From Actinomycetota bacterium (GTDB lineage: Bacteria; Cyanobacteriota; Vampirovibrionia; Obscuribacterales; Obscuribacteraceae): a stretch of DNA of 5,433 bases. The notes under the pieces are model-generated. The model was not told the origin of the DNA, made no database searches, and was given only the letters and a program-made list of their open reading frames with translations. Position 1 is the first letter of the stretch; each line of letters starts with the position of its first letter. Where the stretch lies: NCBI GenBank assembly GCA_903970355.1, contig CAJCIF010000077.1, forward strand, positions 1-5,433. The letters run 5' to 3'. The translations under genes and the position numbers were made by a program. Positions 1-5,433 of the stretch are shown piece by piece.

Positions 1-20
1 TTTTCAATTGAATTCATCAT
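1..20 (-). CDS. Possible first codons of a divergent gene cut by the window edge
   Basis: On the minus strand two consecutive ATG codons (starting at 20 and 17) open a frame that reads MMNSIE and runs off the left edge. An AGAAGG element lies about 8 nt upstream of the first ATG, a reasonable Shine-Dalgarno match and spacing. Further upstream on the same strand a TATACT hexamer (positions 70 to 65) could be a -10 box, but no good -35 partner was found. Only six codons are visible, so no function can be given. The plus strand here also reads as a possible protein end (FSIEFIISRTFLL then TAA at 40-42), so the two readings compete. Confidence 0.22.
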
Positions 21-77
21 TTCCCGAACCTTCTTGCTCTAAACATTCTAGCGCTACAAATTAAGTATATCGCGTGC

Positions 78-106
78 TTGACCAGACCGAATCGAATCCA
101 TATGCT
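78..106 (+). promoter_or_regulatory. Sigma70-type promoter for glpK
   Basis: TTGACC at 78-83 (five of six matches to TTGACA) and TATGCT at 101-106 (four of six matches to TATAAT) are separated by exactly 17 bp. Transcription would start near 113, giving a leader of about 24 nt that contains the GGAGAG ribosome site at 124-129 before the ATG at 137. Spacing, order and distance to the gene all fit. The spacer carries a small direct repeat, CGAATCGAAT (88-97), too short to call an operator. No inverted-repeat operator or riboswitch-like structure is evident in this short leader. Confidence 0.6.
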
Positions 107-123
107 TTCCCATCTAGATGATT

Positions 124-129
124 GGAGAG
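124..129 (+). promoter_or_regulatory. Shine-Dalgarno site that fixes the glpK start
   Basis: GGAGAG lies 7 nt before the ATG at 137. The frame is also open from a TTG at 122, but that codon overlaps this site and would add only five residues not expected in the family. The ATG is therefore the better start. The same GGAGAG core precedes the methyltransferase (minus strand, 3661 to 3656) and the HTH gene (4670-4675). Confidence 0.75.
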
Positions 130-136
130 TTGCCAA

Positions 137-1645
137 ATGGACGGTTGCATTGTCAGTATTGACCAGGGCACAACCAGCTGCCGAGCTATTGTTTTCGACA
201 AAGCCGGCAAAGTACTGGGTTTAGGACAAAAGGAGTTCACTCAGCATTTCCCTCAACCAGGCTGGGTGGAACATGATGCGGATGAGATTCTCGAAACGCA
301 GGTTCAGTGCATTAAAGATGCAGTGTCAGCCTCAGGTGTGAAGGGTGACGCAATAAAGTGCGTAGGAATTACGAATCAGCGCGAAACGACAGTTTTGTGG
401 AAACGAAATTCTCTTAAACCAATTCATCGCGCTATTGTCTGGCAATGCAGACGCACCCAAGAACATGCTGAAAAATTGAAGAAAAGCTCAGCGGATTTGT
501 TCAAGCAAAAAACAGGGTTAATTCCAGACGCCTACTTTTCAGGTCCGAAGATCAAATGGCTTTTGGACAACGTAACCAGCAAAGATCAATTGAATGAATT
601 AGCATTCGGCACCATTGATAGCTGGCTCATCGCAAAGCTTTCAGAAGATAACAATCATGTGACGGATCCAAGCAATGCCTCTCGCACAATGTTGTTCAAC
701 ATCAATGATCTCAACTGGGATGATGAACTGCTAGATTTGGTTGGAGTGCCATTGCATTTGATGCCGAAAGTCGTTCCATCTAACGCTCTGTTTGGTCATA
801 CGAATAAAGATCTAGTTGGATTCCGAGCACCTATCCTAGCCGTTTTAGGTGATCAGCAGGCAGCAATGTATGGACAAGCTTGCTTTGACCCTGGCATGTT
901 CAAATGCACTTATGGAACAGGCAGTTTCATTCTCGGCAATATAGGACATACTCCGCAAGATGTGCATGGACTTCTCACCACAATCGGATGGCAATTAACT
1001 GGAGAAAAGCCGGTTTATGCCCTGGAAGGAGCGACGTTCATTGCCGGTGCCGCCATTCAGTGGTTGAGAGATAGCCTTGGCATTATTTCTTCCAGCGATG
1101 AAGCCGAAGGTTTGGCGCGCTCTATCAAAAGCAACGAGGGCGTGTATTTTGTACCTGCATTCGTTGGCATGGGTTCTCCCTGGTGGGACTCCAGTATTCG
1201 CGGCACAATAACCGGCTTAACGAGAGGCAGCGGCCAAGCACATCTTGTTAGGGCTGCAATTGAATCCATGGCCTACCAAATTCGCGACATTGCAGATGAA
1301 ATTGGAAACTCACATTTAAAAATAACTGAATTGCGAGTAGACGGTGGTGCCACCAAGAATACGTTCTTGCTGGAGTTTCAATCGGACCTTTTGAAGATTC
1401 CCGTAAAAAGAGCGCAACAAGTGGAAGCAACGGCATGGGGCGTAGGTGCCCTGGCTGGAATAACGCAAGGACTAATAACCAAATCAGATTTCGAGAATGG
1501 CTGGGAATGCGGCGCGACTCATAAACCGCAGAAAGATCGCGAAGCAGAATATCAGGGTTGGCAAAGCGCGCTTGCTGGTGCAAGTGCCGTAGCTGCAAGT
1601 GAATCTCTACGCAGCAAAGTGCACGTGCCAATATCCAGAACATGA
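137..1645 (+). CDS. glpK: Glycerol kinase
   Basis: ATP-dependent phosphorylation of glycerol to sn-glycerol 3-phosphate in the cytoplasm, feeding phospholipid synthesis or glycolysis via dihydroxyacetone phosphate. The 502 residues match the usual length for this FGGY-family kinase. Visible landmarks are the N-terminal phosphate loop IDQGTTS (8-14), GWVEHD (42-47), the glycerol-binding pair Arg82-Glu83 in NQRETT, Tyr133 in DAYFSG, SNASRTMLFNI (179-189), the catalytic-base segment GDQQAA with Asp239-Gln240, YGTGSF (259-264), FVGMGSPWW (342-350) and VDGGATKN (401-408) in the second actin-like lobe. All expected active-site residues are present. The loop between GHTN (220-223) and the GDQQ motif reads KDLVGF. 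It has neither the GGKGG fructose-bisphosphate loop of the E. coli enzyme nor the His phosphorylated by HPr in Gram-positive enzymes. No glpF, glpD or glpR is adjacent. The downstream amidase gene starts 71 bp later on the same strand. Confidence 0.97.
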   Translation: MDGCIVSIDQGTTSCRAIVFDKAGKVLGLGQKEFTQHFPQPGWVEHDADEILETQVQCIKDAVSASGVKGDAIKCVGITNQRETTVLWKRNSLKPIHRAIVWQCRRTQEHAEKLKKSSADLFKQKTGLIPDAYFSGPKIKWLLDNVTSKDQLNELAFGTIDSWLIAKLSEDNNHVTDPSNASRTMLFNINDLNWDDELLDLVGVPLHLMPKVVPSNALFGHTNKDLVGFRAPILAVLGDQQAAMYGQACFDPGMFKCTYGTGSFILGNIGHTPQDVHGLLTTIGWQLTGEKPVYALEGATFIAGAAIQWLRDSLGIISSSDEAEGLARSIKSNEGVYFVPAFVGMGSPWWDSSIRGTITGLTRGSGQAHLVRAAIESMAYQIRDIADEIGNSHLKITELRVDGGATKNTFLLEFQSDLLKIPVKRAQQVEATAWGVGALAGITQGLITKSDFENGWECGATHKPQKDREAEYQGWQSALAGASAVAASESLRSKVHVPISRT

Positions 1646-1716
1646 AAATGAGATAAAAAGCACACGTTGAAGCCTGCTGTATATTAAGTGGACAAAGCGT
1701 TCCAGAAAAGGGAAAT

Positions 1717-2793
1717 ATGGCAGTTTTCAATAAGTACAGTTTTTTTGCTTTTTGCGCAGCATTTGCTCTCACCACTGCTCGTGGCATCGCTTGCACAGAC
1801 GTTGTTATTCACAATGGTGATCGCACTGTTGTCTCCGGACGAACGATGGATTTTGCCATTGAAACAGAAGGAAACCTCATTGCCAAAGCTCATGACACCG
1901 ACGTGAAAGACGAACTTCTCGTTGCAACGGATGCCAAGGTAAAACCGCTCACCTGGAAAGTGAAATATGCATCGGTATTGGTTGGTGTTTGCGAAATGCC
2001 TTGCTATCCGGACGGACTGAACGCGGCTGGTTTATCTGTCTCAGCTCTCTGGCAGTTTGGTGCCGAACCGGCGCAAACAGTTATCTCTGGCACCAGCGCT
2101 ATAGCATCGCCCACACTAAGCGAATATCTTCTCGAGAATGCAGCAACGGTTGCAGAGGCAAAAGAGCTGGTGAAGAAGCTCAGTATCTTTGGAATGACAG
2201 ATCCAAAACGCAAACTGAGGGTCGAACTTCACTGGATAGTGACAGATAAAACCGGCAAGAGCGTTGTTATTGAATTGAAAGGTGGCAAACCGAGATTCTT
2301 CGATGATGCATCGGAAATCAATGTCCTTACGAATCAGCCGGATTACGAACAGCAAGTAACGAGTTTCAAAAGATACACGTACCTGACACCGGTTAATCGC
2401 AAAGACGATGTTTTAGAGGGTCAATTCGTTAATGGTTCAGGAGCCCTCGGATTACCAGGTGATTACACGCCCGGAAGCCGTTTTGTCAAAACAGCATTTC
2501 TAGCAAAATATCTCACACCAGTGAAATCCGCTCAGGATGGCGTGAATGCAGTTTTGCACATATTGCACAATGTCGAAGTTCCACGTGGTGCCATTGCGGA
2601 AGGAATGTACACGCAGTGGACGGTTGTCCAAGATCACGACAATCTGCGTTACTACTTCGAAAGCTACAATCATCCGAAGTTGAAATACGTCGATCTCAAA
2701 ATATTGGATTTTCGAAAAGCAGTTGGCCATCGTATTGCTATCGATTACGATGCCGAAGGCGATCTCACGAATCTGCTCACACGTCCTAAATAG
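1717..2793 (+). CDS. Exported choloylglycine hydrolase / penicillin V acylase family amidase
   Basis: Cys-type N-terminal nucleophile (Ntn) hydrolase that cleaves linear amide C-N bonds. Family members act on conjugated bile salts, penicillin V or N-acyl homoserine lactones; the substrate here cannot be read from sequence. The 358-residue precursor begins with Lys6 and a hydrophobic stretch (7-21) ending in ARGIA, then Cys26-Thr-Asp. Cleavage after Ala25 would expose Cys26 as the catalytic N-terminus. Alignment by eye to Clostridium perfringens bile salt hydrolase places the catalytic set at Cys26, Arg42 and Asp45 (SGRTMDF), Asn206 (LTNQP) and Arg255 (GSRF). Trp112 sits where bile salt hydrolases have Asn82, an aromatic choice recalled from Gram-negative penicillin V acylases. 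HWIVTDKTGKS (172-182) and LGLPGDYTPGSRF (244-256) are further strong family blocks. The start ATG follows AGGGA at a short 3-4 nt spacing. The gene may be co-transcribed with glpK. Its end overlaps the convergent methyltransferase gene by 8 bp. Confidence 0.93.
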   Translation: MAVFNKYSFFAFCAAFALTTARGIACTDVVIHNGDRTVVSGRTMDFAIETEGNLIAKAHDTDVKDELLVATDAKVKPLTWKVKYASVLVGVCEMPCYPDGLNAAGLSVSALWQFGAEPAQTVISGTSAIASPTLSEYLLENAATVAEAKELVKKLSIFGMTDPKRKLRVELHWIVTDKTGKSVVIELKGGKPRFFDDASEINVLTNQPDYEQQVTSFKRYTYLTPVNRKDDVLEGQFVNGSGALGLPGDYTPGSRFVKTAFLAKYLTPVKSAQDGVNAVLHILHNVEVPRGAIAEGMYTQWTVVQDHDNLRYYFESYNHPKLKYVDLKILDFRKAVGHRIAIDYDAEGDLTNLLTRPK

Positions 2794-3649
2794 GTTTACT
2801 CGTTCCAGCAACCAGACAAAAGAACGAGCCCAATGGTTCAGTCACAGCATGCAAATCAACATGCTTTAGATCGAACCCCGATAGCTCCGCTACACTGCTC
2901 ACTTCTTCAACAGAGAGCGGATAGTCTCGCCCACTCACGTGCGCGACAACTTCCTGAATGCCATCTTCGTCTCCTCCGTTGTGGCGAAGTACACTTTGAT
3001 AAATCTCAAGAAAATCACTCTTCCAATTTTCGTTTGAACAAATCTGCGATTCTTCAATATGCCTCTTGAGACTCGGAAAAGCTTTCAACGTTTCTTCCGA
3101 TATCATCGCAAAAGATTCATTTGAATCGAGCGGATTGACCTGCGGTCTTCGCAAATATGACGTACCAGAGGGCCTGTAAAAATCGTGATTGATAAAAAGT
3201 CCGCCCTCAATAAGTCTTTCTTTGCACTGCGAAAACAGGCAATTGATTTCCTCTGGCGTGCCATGATGCAAATTCATGCCAGTGAAAATAACATCAAAAC
3301 GATCTTTGAGATTTGCGAGTTCCCATGCGTTACCTTCAATCAAGTCAACTCGAACAACATTCTTTGGAAAAGGAAACTCGTTCGCTGCTGCAATTTGATC
3401 TGGATTTATATCAATGCCGGTATAGCGAAATTCATATTCCGAACAACCTTCCATCATGGCTGAAACAGATACCGGAGAGCCCCCACAAGCTAGATCGAGC
3501 AATTTAACAGGCTGGTCGATTTTCCGTTGTGACAGCCATTCGGACAAGACTTCCCTGCCATACTGCGAGACGTTTCTGTGCAGCATAATATTTGCTTCGA
3601 GCACAAACATGTAGAAGCCGTCTTTGCTAAAAGCCTTCTCTCTTCTCAT
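2786..3649 (-). CDS. Class I SAM-dependent methyltransferase
   Basis: A 287-residue soluble protein with a Rossmann-type methyltransferase core in the middle. Motif I is KLLDLACGGSP (49-59), and the acidic residue ending strand beta-2 is Asp80 in YTGIDINPDQ. GNAWEL (106-111) is the likely adenine-side segment, FDVIFTGMNLHHG (118-130) is motif IV, and LIEGGLFINHDFYRP (146-160) is the post-core strand. The C-terminal part ends with SVEEVSSVAELSGF (246-259) and a beta-strand block, SFFCLVAG (275-282), as in many small-molecule methyltransferases. The region before the core (1-47) and the segment 161-240 are not recognisable to me, so the methyl acceptor is unknown. The start is chosen because GGAGAG lies 6 nt upstream on the minus strand (plus-strand CTCTCC, 3656-3661); Met14 and Met22 lack such support. 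It converges on the amidase gene and is divergent from the alpha/beta hydrolase gene. Confidence 0.9.
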   Translation of the reverse strand: MRREKAFSKDGFYMFVLEANIMLHRNVSQYGREVLSEWLSQRKIDQPVKLLDLACGGSPVSVSAMMEGCSEYEFRYTGIDINPDQIAAANEFPFPKNVVRVDLIEGNAWELANLKDRFDVIFTGMNLHHGTPEEINCLFSQCKERLIEGGLFINHDFYRPSGTSYLRRPQVNPLDSNESFAMISEETLKAFPSLKRHIEESQICSNENWKSDFLEIYQSVLRHNGGDEDGIQEVVAHVSGRDYPLSVEEVSSVAELSGFDLKHVDLHAVTEPLGSFFCLVAGTSKPI

Positions 3650-3740
3650 GCGTTGCTCTCCGTTGTGAATTTAAGTGATAAATGAACCACTTTTTGCAAA
3701 ACTTCGCTCGCACCACAAATGATTATGGCATACTCAAGTA
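3650..3740. promoter_or_regulatory. Divergent intergenic region with a TTTTGCAAAA palindrome
   Basis: These 91 bp separate the start of the leftward methyltransferase gene from the start of the rightward hydrolase gene and must hold the promoters of both. A perfect 10-bp palindrome, TTTTGCAAAA, lies at 3692-3701, near the middle. I could not find a convincing -35/-10 pair on either strand. On the plus strand CATACT (3729-3734) would place a start almost on the hydrolase ATG. On the minus strand TATCAC (3680 to 3675) is a weak -10 with a poor -35. The palindrome is short and AT-rich, so it may be chance. Confidence 0.3.
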
Positions 3741-4613
3741 ATGGCGATACACGGTAATTCAACGAAAATAGGCACTCTTGCGACTCTTACGGCAAAAGCA
3801 ATCACAGCCTTGATTATGGTTGAGCTGTGTTTAAACGGAACAGTTGCTCAAGGCCGTAGTGTTTACGACAAGATATTGTTCGAACCACGCAAAGAATACA
3901 GATCTGTGCCGGAAGAACTGGACGGCATTGCAACGAAGAGTGTCTCTTTTACGACCAGTGGCGGTGAGCATCTCCATGGGTGGTACTACGACCAGCCAAA
4001 TAGCGACAAAATTGTTTTGGTGAGCGAAGGCATTGGCGGTAACATGGGTTACCTTACGAAACTCGCTGAAATTTTGCTGCAATGCAACGCATCAGTTCTA
4101 CTCTATGACTACGAAGGTTATGGCGAAAGCGAGGGTAGCCCTTCATTGCACCGCATAGTCGACGACGCACGGGCCGCATTCGATTACATGGCCAAATCAC
4201 TTGCCGGCAATAGGAAAAAGATTCTTCTTGGAGTATCGCTTGGAACAGGCGTAACGTGCCAACTTTCTACCTTGAGAAAAGCCGATGCCATCATTCTCAC
4301 TTCACCGTTTACTTCGTTGCTCAAAATTGCTCGGCAAAAAAGCGCGTTCGTCAAATATATGCCAACCTTCGCATTGCCACGGCAACATCTGGATAACGAA
4401 GCGGTGCTGAAAAAACCTCATCCACCATTACTCATTCTTCATGGAACCAAGGACACTCTCATCCCAATAAGCGAATCAGAAGAATTATTTGCACAGGCAG
4501 ACGAACCCAAAACTTTTGTTCGCTTACCAAACGTCGGACACAATGACATTTTTCGAAACAGCAAAGACGAATATCTAGCAGCAGTCAAAGCTTTCTTGGA
4601 AAAACTGAACTGA
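3741..4613 (+). CDS. Exported or membrane-anchored alpha/beta serine hydrolase
   Basis: A 290-residue alpha/beta-hydrolase of the ABHD13/ABHD17 (BEM46-like, COG1073) type; such enzymes are esterases, thioesterases or lipases of varied specificity. The nucleophile elbow GVSLG places the serine at 166. HGTKDTLIP gives the acid Asp238, and VGHND gives His267, so the catalytic triad is complete and correctly spaced. YDYEGYGES (122-130) and LTSPFTS (186-192) are typical family blocks. The N-terminus has Lys9 and Lys19 followed by a hydrophobic run (20-36) ending TVAQG, consistent with a signal peptide or an uncleaved anchor, so the enzyme probably works outside the inner membrane. The loop after strand beta-3 reads SEGIGGNMG (95-103), with Glu96 where relatives usually have His in an HGN.GN motif. 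The ribosome site before the ATG is weak (only a distant AAG). The HTH gene follows 64 bp downstream on the same strand. The substrate cannot be predicted. Confidence 0.92.
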   Translation: MAIHGNSTKIGTLATLTAKAITALIMVELCLNGTVAQGRSVYDKILFEPRKEYRSVPEELDGIATKSVSFTTSGGEHLHGWYYDQPNSDKIVLVSEGIGGNMGYLTKLAEILLQCNASVLLYDYEGYGESEGSPSLHRIVDDARAAFDYMAKSLAGNRKKILLGVSLGTGVTCQLSTLRKADAIILTSPFTSLLKIARQKSAFVKYMPTFALPRQHLDNEAVLKKPHPPLLILHGTKDTLIPISESEELFAQADEPKTFVRLPNVGHNDIFRNSKDEYLAAVKAFLEKLN

Positions 4614-4632
4614 ATAGTTAAAACCAAGGCTA

Positions 4633-4660
4633 TTGATCAGTGAAGGTCCAAGAATACATT
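4633..4660 (+). promoter_or_regulatory. Possible promoter for the HTH gene
   Basis: TTGATC at 4633-4638 (four of six matches) and TACATT at 4655-4660 (four of six) are 16 bp apart. A start near 4667 would give a very short leader in which the GGAGAG site (4670-4675) is almost at the 5' end. That is tight but possible. If this promoter is not real, the gene would rely on read-through from the hydrolase gene, which has no evident terminator after it. Confidence 0.28.
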
Positions 4661-4677
4661 CGCAATGACGGAGAGAA

Positions 4678-4995
4678 ATGGCACTTACGCGCGACTTCAA
4701 AGAAACTATTCTCGAACGCGTCAAGAAGGATCCAGAATTTGGTAGCGCCCTTTTGCAAGAAGCTCTCGATGCCCTCTTAAACGGCGAACCCGAAGCGGCT
4801 CGTCTCATCCTTCGCGATCTTGTTAATGCAACGATTGGCTTTGAAGCACTCGCGCCGATGATGGGCAAGAACCCCAAAAGTGTTCATCGCATGCTATCTG
4901 AGAAAGGCAATCCCACAATGGACAATCTAGCAGTCATTTTCCATACTCTTCGCATAAATCTTTCTCCTCGCCGGAGGAAGAAAGTTGCCAGCTGA
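4678..4995 (+). CDS. Small HTH protein of the HI1420/COG3636 antitoxin-like family
   Basis: A 105-residue DNA-binding protein. The N-terminal helices start MALTRDFKETI and continue with LNGEPEAARLILRDLVNAT (34-52), a block characteristic of the HI1420-like group of addiction-module antidote proteins and predicted regulators. The XRE-like helix-turn-helix spans about 55-74 (FEALAPMMGKNPKSVHRMLS), followed by KGNPTMDNL (76-84), which packs the domain. The C-terminal tail SPRRRKKVAS (96-105) is strongly basic and may add DNA contacts. GGAGAG at 4670-4675 precedes the ATG by 2 nt (4 nt from the GGAG core), supporting this start. In classical loci a RelE/HigB-like toxin gene lies immediately upstream; here the upstream gene is an alpha/beta hydrolase and no toxin-like frame is found on either side. 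It is therefore best called an orphan transcriptional regulator, with autoregulation likely from family behaviour but not shown by a visible operator. Confidence 0.9.
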   Translation: MALTRDFKETILERVKKDPEFGSALLQEALDALLNGEPEAARLILRDLVNATIGFEALAPMMGKNPKSVHRMLSEKGNPTMDNLAVIFHTLRINLSPRRRKKVAS

Positions 4996-5065
4996 ACGCA
5001 AGCTTTCCTTCTCATAATCATTAACACGTTCCGGTAAGCCAGTTTATGAGGTTGTAAAAATCGAG

Positions 5066-5431
5066 ATGGCTCACAGAACAAAGTTACTCATACTGATTTT
5101 GTCTGGTTGTGTGTGCTTTGCGGAGACAACTGCGACCGGAGCTCCCGCAGGCGAGCCCTCCCGTTCCTTCGATGGATGGAGATATCCGGTCTTTACGATA
5201 CCGGTAACGACGGTCAATGTATGCTCGAACTACGCTTTTCCAATCAATCCCATATTCCGGTCACGGTCCAACTAGTAGGCATAAGAGGCAAAGCAGGACA
5301 AAGCAATCGCAGAACGCTTGGGCTATCGTACATATCTCTGACTTGTTTTTGGTCACAGACTTTGTGACTCTGTAATTTTAAAAAGAGGAGACGAATTCCA
5401 ACTGGAGGTCGTTGAAGACATCAGATACTAG
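5066..5431 (+). pseudogene. Frame-broken gene for a small secreted protein (tentative)
   Basis: The first segment starts at ATG 5066 and has a clear signal peptide (MAHRTKLLILILSGCVCFAE, then TTATGAPAG). It stays open to 5275, but its later part (after about FDGWRYPV) loses protein-like character. From about 5195 the -1 frame becomes convincing: LYDTGNDGQCMLELRF, then NQSHIPVTVQLVGIRG, open to the stop at 5365-5367. Near 5342 the first frame resumes after its TGA (5339-5341) and reads VILKRGDEFQLEVVEDIRY to a TAG at 5429-5431. Joined, these give a signal peptide plus a beta-rich exported domain of roughly 120 residues. No known family is recognised. Explanations are indel decay, base-calling errors, or two unrelated short frames, for instance a genuine 69-residue secreted protein at 5066-5275. 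No slippery heptamer typical of programmed frameshifting was seen. The ribosome site is weak. The 70 bp before it hold no clear promoter or terminator. Confidence 0.4.
5352..5368. repeat. Perfect 6-bp inverted repeat (small hairpin)
   Basis: GTCACA at 5352-5357 and TGTGAC at 5363-5368 form a perfect stem with a 5-nt loop, GACTT. It is preceded by TTTTT (5346-5350) and followed after a few bases by AATTTTAAAA. The downstream tract lacks the uninterrupted run of T expected of a strong intrinsic terminator. The arms are in the opposite order from a CRP site (TGTGA then TCACA). It could be a weak terminator or a chance hairpin within the broken gene. Confidence 0.3.
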
Positions 5432-5433
5432 AT

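Noticed and set aside
1646..1716. Promoter before the amidase gene (TTGAAG at about 1668, TATATT at about 1680)
   Set aside because: The two elements are only about 7 bp apart, far from the 16-18 bp needed, so no promoter is claimed in this gap.
1248..1796. Minus-strand open frame of 182 codons spanning the end of glpK and the start of the amidase gene
   Set aside because: It lies almost entirely antisense to two clearly conserved genes, shows no recognisable motif, and is rich in Leu, Arg and His as expected of a shadow frame.
2846..2865. AGCATG-N8-CATGCT followed by TTT as an intrinsic terminator for the amidase gene
   Set aside because: Only a 6-bp stem with an 8-nt loop and three T residues, and it lies inside the methyltransferase coding region. 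Too weak to list as a terminator.
3185..3463. Plus-strand open frame of 92 codons
   Set aside because: Antisense to the conserved methyltransferase core, with no ribosome site or recognisable domain.
4614..4677. Toxin gene hidden upstream of the HTH gene
   Set aside because: The gap is only 64 bp and the region before it is the intact alpha/beta hydrolase; none of the frames resembles a RelE/HigB toxin.
5013..5018. CATAAT as a -10 box for the gene at 5066
   Set aside because: Good hexamer but the nearest -35-like sequence (TTGCCA, 4985-4990) is 22 bp away; spacing does not support a promoter.
5353..5367. CRP-like site TCACA-N5-TGTGA
   Set aside because: The half-sites are in the reverse order from the CRP consensus (TGTGA-N6-TCACA) and the spacing differs; a simple hairpin is the better description.

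Overview
The window is 5.4 kb of ordinary-looking bacterial chromosome with moderate GC content (judged by eye, not counted). It holds five intact protein genes, one short degenerate-looking locus at the right end, and possibly the first codons of a gene leaving the left edge. Three of the five genes are preceded by the same GGAGAG Shine-Dalgarno core, and three proteins carry N-terminal export-type hydrophobic segments. No phage, transposon, tRNA, rRNA or CRISPR signal was seen. The host cannot be named from this sequence. The secreted choloylglycine-hydrolase-type enzyme suggests a Gram-negative-like cell plan, but this is inference.

Layout. 1-136: short upstream region with a good sigma70-type promoter for the rightward gene and a possible divergent start at the left edge. 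137-1645 (+): glycerol kinase GlpK, full length. 1717-2793 (+): exported Ntn hydrolase of the choloylglycine hydrolase / penicillin V acylase family, with the catalytic Cys directly at the predicted signal cleavage point. 2786-3649 (-): class I SAM-dependent methyltransferase, converging on the hydrolase gene with an 8-bp overlap of the coding ends. 3650-3740: the only divergent intergenic region between two intact genes. 3741-4613 (+): exported or membrane-anchored alpha/beta serine hydrolase. 4678-4995 (+): small XRE-like helix-turn-helix protein of the HI1420/COG3636 antitoxin-like family, without a toxin gene beside it. 5066-5431 (+): signal-peptide-bearing reading frame whose plausible continuation moves into another frame and back, so probably a decayed or mis-sequenced secreted protein gene.

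How the genes relate. GlpK phosphorylates glycerol to sn-glycerol 3-phosphate in the cytoplasm. The two exported hydrolases could act on amides and esters outside the inner membrane. A link such as scavenging of acylated compounds and glycerol is possible, but only gene adjacency supports it. The glpK-amidase pair may be co-transcribed, with a 71-bp gap and no visible terminator. The other genes look like single transcription units or, for hydrolase-HTH, a loose pair. I do not see a clear new multi-gene system. The most unusual points are the orphan antitoxin-like regulator, the GlpK loop that lacks both known allosteric/PTS regulatory signatures, the His-to-Glu change in the oxyanion-loop motif of the alpha/beta hydrolase, and the three-segment frame pattern at the right end.
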